Shown: positions 1 through 5,303 of the stretch, piece by piece | How positions within the stretch are numbered: position 1 is the first letter of the stretch | Layout: the number at the start of each line of letters is the position of its first letter | Assembly (NCBI GenBank): GCA_002493085.1 | Contig: DKXQ01000262.1 | Location: forward strand, 1-5,366 | Origin: Lachnoclostridium sp. UBA7122 | GTDB taxonomy: Bacteria; Bacillota; Clostridia; Lachnospirales; Lachnospiraceae | Direction: 5' to 3' | Length of the DNA stretch: 5,366 bases | Translations under genes and position numbers: made by a program | Notes under the pieces: model-generated | What the model was told of the DNA's origin: nothing | The model's input: the letters and a program-made list of their open reading frames with translations, nothing else | The model's database searches: none

Positions 1-1
1 A

Positions 2-1216
2 GTTAAAAGGACAAAAACAAAATATACTGGAATTTATTTTAATGAAAACACAAAAAAATATGACATTAAATGTAATTATAAAGTTTATAACTCTGCCAAG
101 GAGAAATATGATTACAAGCAAAAATGGAAGTATGGAATCCCAACTGTTTCAGAAGCAAAAGCAGAACTTGTAAAGCTCCAGAACAGCTACAGCTGCATAC
201 CAACAGAAAGCACTGGTATTACATTGGAGGGGGCACACCAGTTATGGCTGGCCAAGGCAGCAAACAGTAATTTTTCACCAAAAACAATTAAGAATACATC
301 TACACACCTGAATGTCCTTTACCAGTTTATACCAAGGGAAACAAAAATGGATGAAATAACCGAAAAAGTGTATGAACAGGCAATGCAGGATGTCCGAAAA
401 TCTGGTTACAGTGACGAAACCATCTATAGTATCAATGCAACATTCCGAAAACTCATCCATCTATGTTACCAGAAAAAGGAGATTGCCAAAAATATTCTTG
501 AATCTGCTGATAACATAAGAGCGAAACCCAAAGACGATTACCGAATAATCACAAAAGAAGAATTTGACATAATAACTGATTATTTTAAAACACACCATTC
601 TGGCCGTCCAGGAGTAAATAATTACCCCAAATACAGGTTCATGTTTTTTCTGCTGTACTATACAGGTATCAGGCTGGGGGAATGCCTTGCCTTACAATAT
701 GACGATTTTGAGAACTTTACATATTTCAAAAAGGGCAAGGAACCAGAAGATAAAATTTTAATGGATCTTCCAACAAGTGCTGATTTAGGGAGGGAACACT
801 TAATAGGCACGAGGGTAAAAATAACCAAAGCCTATTTAAGTGATTTTAAAATAACCAAAGCACCAAAAAATTTTAAAAACAGAACAATCCCTTTAGATCC
901 CAAAGTAGTCAGGTTATACCAAAGACTACAAAAGAAAAATATAATTGATGGTGGGTCGGATACTGACAAAATCTTTAACTGGGGGCAATGGGCATGCAAC
1001 AACATGCTCCAGATGGCCTGTAACAATTCAGGCCTTCCTGCCTACCATTGTCACGAATTCAGGCACTCTTTCATAAGCAACCTGATAAGCAAGGGTGTCC
1101 CACTTCCTGTCATAAGCAAAGTATCTGGTGATACCCAGGAAACAATCCTAAAGAGATACAGCCATATGTTTGAGAGCGATGAGGTTATGGTCCTGACAGC
1201 ACTTGCTGACCTTTAA
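2..1216 (+). CDS. Tyrosine recombinase (integrase), 5' end outside window
   Basis: The frame is open from the first bases to TAA at 1214-1216, giving 404 visible residues. No ATG or GTG start occurs before the core, so the true start lies upstream of the window; the TTG at 224 is internal. Residues ~4-60 resemble the AP2-like arm-binding domain of phage and ICE integrases (TGIYFNENTKKYDIKCNYK, then GIPTVSEAKAELVKLQ). Residues ~75-170 look like the SAM-like core-binding domain, and ~180-404 are the catalytic domain. Catalytic residues seen: R224 in TGIRLGE, a candidate Lys at 276 or 286, H351 and R354 in HEFRH, and nucleophile Y386 in KRYSHM. Spacing from R354 to residue 377 to Y386 (23 and 9) matches XerD, but position 377, usually His or Trp, is Asp. 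The family cuts and rejoins DNA at attachment sites through a 3'-phosphotyrosine. No excisionase gene is visible. Family assignment is secure; the target site is unknown. Confidence 0.95.
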   Translation, partial: VKRTKTKYTGIYFNENTKKYDIKCNYKVYNSAKEKYDYKQKWKYGIPTVSEAKAELVKLQNSYSCIPTESTGITLEGAHQLWLAKAANSNFSPKTIKNTSTHLNVLYQFIPRETKMDEITEKVYEQAMQDVRKSGYSDETIYSINATFRKLIHLCYQKKEIAKNILESADNIRAKPKDDYRIITKEEFDIITDYFKTHHSGRPGVNNYPKYRFMFFLLYYTGIRLGECLALQYDDFENFTYFKKGKEPEDKILMDLPTSADLGREHLIGTRVKITKAYLSDFKITKAPKNFKNRTIPLDPKVVRLYQRLQKKNIIDGGSDTDKIFNWGQWACNNMLQMACNNSGLPAYHCHEFRHSFISNLISKGVPLPVISKVSGDTQETILKRYSHMFESDEVMVLTALADL

Positions 1217-1326
1217 TGGAATTACTACCTGCAGTGATACATACCATCCCCCTGTTTATTCTATTACCCATAAAAGATATCATTAATAATCTGTTTGAAC
1301 TAAAAAAACTTGGGGGAGGAAGAAAC

Positions 1327-1398
1327 ATGGGAAAGGTCTTGGGAAAATTATTTTTCCAAGACCTACATCATGATTCACAGCTACTGTTATCTTGTTAA
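1327..1398 (+). CDS. Possible 23-aa small ORF with strong ribosome binding site
   Basis: The ATG at 1327 follows a purine-rich GGGGGAGGA (1312-1320) at good spacing and opens a 23-codon frame, MGKVLGKLFFQDLHHDSQLL then LSC, ending in TAA. The same frame extends back to an ATG at 1216 that overlaps the integrase stop (TAATG), so a 60-aa version is also possible. A long inverted repeat (1334-1364) lies inside the frame, which argues that this is a terminator region rather than a gene. I recognise no family. Low confidence; listed because the ribosome binding site is unusually good. Confidence 0.15.
   Translation: MGKVLGKLFFQDLHHDSQLLLSC
1334..1364. terminator. Hairpin between convergent genes, probable bidirectional terminator
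   Basis: AGGTCTTGGGAAAA (1334-1347) pairs with TTTTCCAAGACCT (1352-1364), giving 13 base pairs with one bulged G and a 4-nt loop. It lies between the plus-strand integrase and the minus-strand Cys-rich operon, where both transcripts should end. The stem has A/T at its loop end but no long T run after either arm, so it is not a textbook intrinsic terminator. The rest of the 1217-1428 gap shows nothing else I can name. Confidence 0.5.
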
Positions 1399-1428
1399 AC
1401 CTGTTCTTTTGTCATATGCATATATATT

Positions 1429-2160
1429 TTATATTATCGGTTTATCACCTCCATCTGGAAAAACCAAATGCAGCATATCAAAAAAATTTTTGACATTATC
1501 TTCAAATTGTGGCATGAAATCTTCTTTGGTTTCATAGTGTAAATACAATCCTATAAAAGCTGCCCTCCAAACCAGCTCCATGGTTTCATGGCCCACAGCT
1601 TTTTCAATTTTTCGGAAAAAATTGCCCATATCCAGTATTGTTTGTTGCCATTTCTGAAAAAAATTATCCTCAATAGGAATCCCAAAAGATTCCAAGTATT
1701 CCCTCACTGTATATGTTTCTGAATCATCCCCACATCCAGGATTGCTGAAAATATACTGAAACTGACCTTGCCTGATATCCTTAAGACCTTCTTTTGGGTT
1801 TGCTGCAACTATACACCTGCCAATCGGAAACATGGCACATACTGTTGGTTTCGCCTTGTGTACGATGCATTTTCTGTTCTTCAGTAATGGACATCTCTTT
1901 ACTGAACCTCTTGGTTTTAACCTGACAATTGGAACTTTAGAGTCTGGACCAATATAAACTTCACAATACTGCTTAAACAAATCCTCTGCTGATAAATTCA
2001 ATTCTTTAGCCATATTATAGATGTCTTTTGGTGACAACAGGATATCTTCCCTGTGTATGCAACACTTCCCGCACATATCATAATGAAATTTGAATGTTTC
2101 ATCTAAACCAATTGTCATAGATTCTAAATTATCCACAATCTCCTTTAGCCTTTCATCCAT
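1429..2160 (-). CDS. YkgJ/CxxCxxCC-type cysteine-cluster protein
   Basis: This 243-aa protein has an N-terminal CGKCC (C30, C33, C34), then C66, RCPLL at C90, C98, H101, C108 before MFP, C116 and C143. The CxxCC...C...C...P..C layout is the hallmark of the YkgJ family (Pfam CxxCxxCC, described as a zinc- or iron-chelating domain). The biochemical role of most members is unknown; a metal or Fe-S centre is likely from the family. The C-terminal ~90 residues contain no cysteine and look helical. The ATG at 2160 has a strong AGGAGGT at 2168-2174, seven bases upstream. It is the last gene of a three-gene minus-strand operon, 31 bases after the preceding gene. No signal peptide or membrane segment is seen, so a cytoplasmic location is likely. 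Confidence 0.85.
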   Translation of the reverse strand: MDERLKEIVDNLESMTIGLDETFKFHYDMCGKCCIHREDILLSPKDIYNMAKELNLSAEDLFKQYCEVYIGPDSKVPIVRLKPRGSVKRCPLLKNRKCIVHKAKPTVCAMFPIGRCIVAANPKEGLKDIRQGQFQYIFSNPGCGDDSETYTVREYLESFGIPIEDNFFQKWQQTILDMGNFFRKIEKAVGHETMELVWRAAFIGLYLHYETKEDFMPQFEDNVKNFFDMLHLVFPDGGDKPII

Positions 2161-2191
2161 TTATCTTACCTCCTCGTTTTTATCAATATCT

Positions 2192-2461
2192 TTATTTGAA
2201 ACCATCCTTGATTTCCAAATTATGTTTTTTGGCAAACTGTTTAATTACCTGTTTTTTACTGCTGTCACTGCTACAAAAGTGTTCATATAAACATTGAAGC
2301 CATCCTGGAATCTCCTCCCCATAGCAACATAAAAAATCATCCAAAGCTTTGTTAAGCAGCCTTTCATCTTCATGCATTTCAAATACTGTTACAAGCAAGC
2401 TTACTGCTGCATTTTTTTCTTCTTGTTTTATCTCGTCATGGCCTAAATTGCCTTTACCCAT
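2192..2461 (-). CDS. Small Cys-containing protein of unknown function
   Basis: I chose the ATG at 2461 (89 aa) because the purine-rich GGAAGGGGAG lies just upstream and the start overlaps the previous gene's stop by 8 bases (ATGGGTAA), typical of translational coupling. An upstream ATG at 2503 would give 103 aa but overlaps the previous gene by 50 bases. The protein is mostly charged and helical, with four cysteines: C45-C46 in FLCCYGEEIPGWLQC, C57 and C63. The CC-x-GEEI motif resembles one in the upstream gene's product (ITCCGEEI). I recognise no family. Position between that gene and the CxxCC protein suggests a shared process; whether it binds metal is open. Confidence 0.7.
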   Translation of the reverse strand: MGKGNLGHDEIKQEEKNAAVSLLVTVFEMHEDERLLNKALDDFLCCYGEEIPGWLQCLYEHFCSSDSSKKQVIKQFAKKHNLEIKDGFK

Positions 2462-2867
2462 TAAACTCCCCTTCCTTTCTGCTTTTCTCTGCTCCTTTTC
2501 CAAGCAGTTTTTTTGCTCGTTCCTCTGCTGCTAAAGAGGTATCCAGCAGGATTTTATCGCCTTTCTTAAAATCATCTTTTCTCATATCTGCACAGGCATT
2601 GTGCTCAATCACTTTATAAATCCTGCTTAATGCTCCAATGCATCCTTCATCAAATCCCATCATTATCTCTTCACCACAACATGTTATATTCAATTTCCTG
2701 TATGCATCCATAATGCAGACCAAGTGGACCATATCCTCCAAATCCATGTTGACAGCTTCTTTTGTTTCGCATTCATGTCCACAGACTGGTTTATGCTCTT
2801 TATCTGACATTCTGCCTCCTTTCTTATTAAGCTTTTTCTTTATTTTGCCAAACAAAAATGAAAACAT
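2454..2867 (-). CDS. Cys-containing protein of unknown function, first gene of operon
   Basis: This is a 137-aa protein from ATG 2867, preceded by AAAGGAGGG (2871-2879). A second in-frame ATG at 2810 also has a strong AAGGAGG and would give 118 aa beginning MSDKEHKPVCGHEC. The first 19 residues (MFSFLFGKIKKKLNKKGGR) are hydrophobic then highly basic, possibly a membrane- or nucleic-acid-contacting tail. Cysteines (from M1) are C29, C33 (CGHEC), C51, C63-C64 (TCCGEEI), C76 and C92; the last third is lysine-rich and helical. I recognise no family. It overlaps the next gene by 8 bases and is the promoter-proximal member of the operon. The reading frame is well supported; the function is not known. 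Confidence 0.75.
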   Translation of the reverse strand: MFSFLFGKIKKKLNKKGGRMSDKEHKPVCGHECETKEAVNMDLEDMVHLVCIMDAYRKLNITCCGEEIMMGFDEGCIGALSRIYKVIEHNACADMRKDDFKKGDKILLDTSLAAEERAKKLLGKGAEKSRKEGEFNG

Positions 2868-2930
2868 TTTCCCTCCTTTCTTTTCTGTCCTTAGTTCCAG
2901 ACAAGCAATATATCTTTTTTGTATAGATGC

Positions 2931-2939
2931 ATTTTAGCA
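2931..2939 (-). promoter_or_regulatory. Candidate extended -10 promoter for the Cys-rich operon
   Basis: Read on the minus strand, this is TGCTAAAAT, an extended -10 (TG-N-TAAAAT) about 64 bases upstream of the ATG at 2867. No convincing -35 box lies at the usual distance, which is tolerated for extended -10 promoters. It sits in the 265-bp gap between divergent genes (2868-3132); the rest of that gap holds only weak, non-consensus promoter-like AT stretches for the plus-strand gene. Confidence 0.35.
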
Positions 2940-3114
2940 AAAAATTAATCCTTTTAAATTTCGCAAAAATACAAACTGATGGCACACGAATAAAACTTTC
3001 AACCATAAAAATAATTCATATTCTATTTGAAGTAAAAAATCAGAGGAGGATTTTTGTTACTTACTGTATGAGACCTCAGTCCATACATATAAATACAAGA
3101 AACTTTCAAAACAG

Positions 3115-3123
3115 AAAGGAAGG
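3115..3123 (+). promoter_or_regulatory. Ribosome binding site of the 192-aa gene
   Basis: GAAAGGAAGGT lies about nine bases before the ATG at 3133 and supports that start. A weak promoter-like pair upstream, TTACTG at 3061 and TACATA at 3084 with a 17-base spacer, could serve it, but the match to consensus is poor. Confidence 0.5.
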
Positions 3124-3132
3124 TACTAATAT

Positions 3133-3711
3133 ATGGATATAACAAAAGCAAATACTGTATTTTGCGATGCATTAAAGATTGAGCTTGATACAGCCAACAT
3201 TAACACTGGATACAATCCAAATGACTGCATGTATTTGCAGCCTGTCGCTGCTTTTCTTCTAGCAATAATAAAATCACCTGATGTTCAAATCCAGAATGCT
3301 ATTGGGAAGATTTTCAGAGGACATAATATCATTGATTACACTTATTTTGACAAAAAGTTAGATACTGACCATTTATATAAAACAATTGCATATACATCTT
3401 TATACAAAGCAAGTGGGTTTGAGAATAACTGCATAAAAGCAGATGATGTCACAATTACCATAATCAGCAGGGACATGCCACAGCAGCTATTTGATAGTTT
3501 AAAGGAATCAAGCATAACAATTGAAGAATCAGGAAAAGGCACATATCAAATCAAAAACATGATGCCATTCAGCATCCAAATTATTGTTCGCTCCAAAATA
3601 GGAGAAACCGAACAAAAATGGCTGAAATCATTAATAGAATATGTACAGAATGATTTTCTTCCTCGGTTGATGTTACTCGGAATCGACAAGTGTTCTAAAA
3701 TGTTCATTTAA
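3133..3711 (+). CDS. Hypothetical protein, possibly degenerate PD-(D/E)XK-like clostridial family
   Basis: This is a 192-aa soluble protein with no signal peptide or clear membrane helix. Its layout recalls a family I remember from Lachnospiraceae: an N-terminal helical part ending in YLQPVAAFLLAIIKSPD, then HNIIDYTYFDKKLDTDHLYK and AYTSLYKAS (residues ~64-94), a strand DDVTITIISR (~104-113), and a C-terminal strand SIQIIVR followed by KWLKSLIEY. In relatives I recall the middle reads like EYKSPxDxL, a remnant of a PD-(D/E)XK/Rpn-type nuclease core. Here that position is DYTYFDKKL, so catalysis looks unlikely. The family link is from memory and unverified. The gene stands alone, divergent from the Cys-rich operon and followed by a strong terminator. 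Confidence 0.8.
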   Translation: MDITKANTVFCDALKIELDTANINTGYNPNDCMYLQPVAAFLLAIIKSPDVQIQNAIGKIFRGHNIIDYTYFDKKLDTDHLYKTIAYTSLYKASGFENNCIKADDVTITIISRDMPQQLFDSLKESSITIEESGKGTYQIKNMMPFSIQIIVRSKIGETEQKWLKSLIEYVQNDFLPRLMLLGIDKCSKMFI

Positions 3712-3745
3712 CCACTGTAAAAAACAAGAAAATTACAAACATCAA

Positions 3746-3782
3746 AAAGAGATGAGATTTGCAATGCAGATCTCATCTTTTG
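3746..3782. terminator. Strong bidirectional intrinsic terminator
   Basis: AGATGAGATTTGC (3750-3762) pairs with GCAGATCTCATCT (3766-3778) through 13 pairs (one G-U) around a 3-base loop. The plus-strand stem is followed by TTTTG and preceded by AAAAAG, so on the minus strand the stem is followed by CTTTTTG. It can end both the plus-strand 192-aa gene (stop at 3711) and the minus-strand partition operon (stop at 3940). Confidence 0.8.
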
Positions 3783-3817
3783 ACATAAAAAATGAAAAAA
3801 ATCTATGCTTATACCAT

Positions 3818-3873
3818 TTTCCAGTAAACATGTCTACAATCTTGCATGTTGATACATCTGCATGTTTGCATAG
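3818..3873. repeat. Short octad array downstream of the partition operon
   Basis: In steps of 8 from 3818 the units are tttCCAGT, aaaCATGT, ctaCAATC, ttgCATGT, tgaTACAT, ctgCATGT and ttgCATAG. CATGT recurs exactly every 16 bases (3829, 3845, 3861), and position 4 of the unit is C in six of seven. The unit and register match the longer array upstream of parA, including the shared 8-mer TGTCTACA (3831-3838 and 5181-5188) in the same phase. It lies in the 228-bp noncoding stretch between the 3746-3782 terminator and the partner gene. I infer a second partner-protein binding region. Confidence 0.6.
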
Positions 3874-3939
3874 AATCCAAAGACTTTCTAACATTTTTCT
3901 CTAATTTAAACCAACATTAACTGACACTATTCTTCCTTT

Positions 3940-4362
3940 TTATTCACTGCCATTGGAATCTCTTGTCTTTATCGCATCAAATATCACTTGCTCAGCACCT
4001 GATAATTTATGTTTCTTTAAATATTCATGCATGGCATTATTACCAATGCTTTCAACAGTCTGCCCTGTTGCGATTGCATATGCTTTCCACACTGTTACAT
4101 CTGAAACCATAGCTCTGAATGAAAACACCTGCTTCTTCAGCATTTTATCAGTTTTATTTTCATTGTTTTTTCTCATTGTTGTATTTTTCTTCACCTTTGG
4201 CTGTTCCTTTGTGGTTCGAGGCTTTCCAGCAGCTTTCTGGATATCTTTGTTTTTTTCTTCTTTCTTCACTGGTTCTTCTGATTTTGGTGGTTGTTTTTCT
4301 TTTTGCATCTGATTTTCGGTCTCATCTATCCCCTGCATCAATTTGATATTTATACCTCCCAT
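3940..4362 (-). CDS. Small partition partner protein with predicted ribbon-helix-helix domain (ParG/Omega-like role)
   Basis: This 140-aa protein starts at ATG 4362, with AGGAGG six bases upstream (4369-4374). A GTG at 4368 overlaps the parA stop but would sit almost on that ribosome binding site, so I prefer the ATG. Residues ~13-75 are rich in Lys, Glu, Pro and Gln and probably disordered. Residues ~77-117 read as a strand (KQVFSFRA), helix (VSDVTVWKAYAIATG) and helix (TVESIGNNAMHEYLKKH), the ribbon-helix-helix pattern of small partition proteins. The N-terminal INIKLMQGID may be a ParA-contacting peptide (inference). Such proteins bind centromere repeats, stimulate the ParA ATPase and repress their operon. 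It follows parA after two bases, the usual type Ib order. The fold is inferred by eye. Confidence 0.75.
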   Translation of the reverse strand: MGGINIKLMQGIDETENQMQKEKQPPKSEEPVKKEEKNKDIQKAAGKPRTTKEQPKVKKNTTMRKNNENKTDKMLKKQVFSFRAMVSDVTVWKAYAIATGQTVESIGNNAMHEYLKKHKLSGAEQVIFDAIKTRDSNGSE

Positions 4363-4364
4363 GC

Positions 4365-5132
4365 TCACCCTCCTGTCCTTTCCAGAAATTCATTAATAAA
4401 TCCTCTGTAGTCTTCTGTCACTTTTGCATTTGCAGCATATGAAAATAAATCCTCCTTTGCAATCTGGCTTTCCTGAAGCACAACTGCCTGTCTAATTCTG
4501 CTTTCAAAAACTTTTGTACCCAATAACTCAGCAGCAGAATTTAACGATTTTTCCAACAGTCTTGATACTTTTGTTCTGCTGTTGTATTTTGTAAGTAAAA
4601 TACCTGCAACAGGCAACTCTTTTCCTGCTTCTTCTGATACATCATCAATTGTTTCTTTTAAAAGCCTTATTCCTTTTAAAGAAAAAGAATCCACAGCTGC
4701 TGGCACAATAACATAATCACTTACAAAGAATGCATTTAATGACAATATGCCCATGTTCGGTGGTGTATCAATAACTGCAAAGTCATATCCTGTTTTAAGT
4801 CTTTTAAATGCCCTCTGTAACATTTTTAACCTTCCAGCCTTTAAAAATTGCATGTCTGCATTGCACAAAGAAAAATCTCCCAGAACAATATCAAGCCTGT
4901 CTTTTATCCTGGTTTTAACATCTTCAATATGTCCTTCCCCACTGTAAACATGGTATAAACTTGGAATTTCATCTGATTGTTCCTGCATAAAACAAATACT
5001 TAAATTAGCCTGTGGGTCACTGTCAACCATCAAAACCTTATAGCCTTTTTCTACTAATCCCACAGCTAGTACTGCAGCAGTTGTTGTCTTTCCAACTCCT
5101 CCCTTAATATTAGATACCGAAATAATTTTCAT
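4365..5132 (-). CDS. parA: ParA-family partition ATPase
   Basis: This 255-aa protein starts at ATG 5132, with GGGAGG seven bases upstream; a TTG at 5165 lacks such a site. It carries the deviant Walker A motif KGGVGKTTT (signature Lys10, Lys15), Walker A' VDSDPQANL (D37, D39) and Walker B-region VIDTPPNMG (D122). There is no N-terminal helix-turn-helix extension, and the length is that of type Ib or Soj-like ParA. Such ATPases bind DNA nonspecifically as ATP dimers and move DNA bound by the centromere-binding partner. Here the partner is the small gene that follows, and the noncoding DNA before parA holds an octad array that overlaps its leader. This suggests that the partner, not ParA, represses the operon (inference). 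The genes on either side make a plasmid or mobile-element origin more likely than a chromosomal Soj. Confidence 0.93.
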   Translation of the reverse strand: MKIISVSNIKGGVGKTTTAAVLAVGLVEKGYKVLMVDSDPQANLSICFMQEQSDEIPSLYHVYSGEGHIEDVKTRIKDRLDIVLGDFSLCNADMQFLKAGRLKMLQRAFKRLKTGYDFAVIDTPPNMGILSLNAFFVSDYVIVPAAVDSFSLKGIRLLKETIDDVSEEAGKELPVAGILLTKYNSRTKVSRLLEKSLNSAAELLGTKVFESRIRQAVVLQESQIAKEDLFSYAANAKVTEDYRGFINEFLERTGG

Positions 5133-5143
5133 GTATTTTCCTC

Positions 5144-5303
5144 CCTTCTGTTTACAAGAAATCAAGTAACAATATCTACTTGTCTACATGAAAACTTGTA
5201 ATTATTGCTGCATACAGGCAAATAATCATATAAACATGTTGTTCTGTATGTATGTCTTCCTGTAATTATGTATAAATACCAGCATGTCTGCTTAAACACC
5301 TGC
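5144..5303. repeat. Octad repeat array, candidate centromere/operator of the partition operon
   Basis: Cut in steps of 8 from 5144, about 20 consecutive units share a 5-base core close to (C/T)ATGT after three free bases. Examples are ctaCTTGT (5176), ctaCATGA (5184), aaaCTTGT (5192), aatCATAT (5224), aaaCATGT (5232), tgtTCTGT (5240), atgTATGT (5248), cttCCTGT (5256), aatTATGT (5264) and cagCATGT (5280). By hand count, position 4 is C or T in 18 of 20, position 6 is T in 17, and position 7 is G in 13. CATG recurs exactly 48 bases apart (5187, 5235, 5283), and TGTAATTAT recurs 64 bases apart (5197, 5261), both multiples of 8. Ribbon-helix-helix partition proteins bind such short phased sites, so I infer a parS/operator. 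A weak promoter reading toward parA, TTGAAC (5329-5334) with TTAATA (5306-5311) at 17 bases, would place the array in the leader. Confidence 0.7.

Noticed and set aside
224..226. TTG at 224 as the integrase start
   Set aside because: The same frame is open upstream to base 2 and encodes a recognisable arm-binding domain, so the gene begins outside the window.
1310..1537. Plus-strand 75-codon frame
   Set aside because: It runs antisense into the end of the CxxCC gene, shows no recognisable protein features and crosses the probable terminator.
3054..3071. Five-codon TTG leader ORF after GAGGAGGA (3043-3050)
   Set aside because: It is too short and starts with TTG; it has no attenuator-like structure and no run of regulatory codons.
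2927..3142. Plus-strand 71-codon frame in the divergent gap
   Set aside because: It has no good ribosome binding site at its start, has random-looking composition, and overlaps the promoter region and the start of the next gene.
3953..4346. Plus-strand frames opposite the partition partner gene, with hydrophobic Phe/Ser-rich translation
   Set aside because: The hydrophobic stretches are the antisense of a Lys/Glu-rich coding region; they are shadows, not membrane proteins.
5133..5165. TTG at 5165 as the parA start
   Set aside because: The ATG at 5132 has a clear GGAGG site and gives the normal MKIISVSNIKGGVGKT beginning.
5211..5250. Inverted repeat CATACAG...CTGTATG as a separate hairpin or operator
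   Set aside because: It has seven base pairs around a 26-base loop and is readily explained by opposite-facing copies within the octad array.
5144..5303. CRISPR array
   Set aside because: The units are 8 bp, degenerate and without unique spacers; no cas genes are present.
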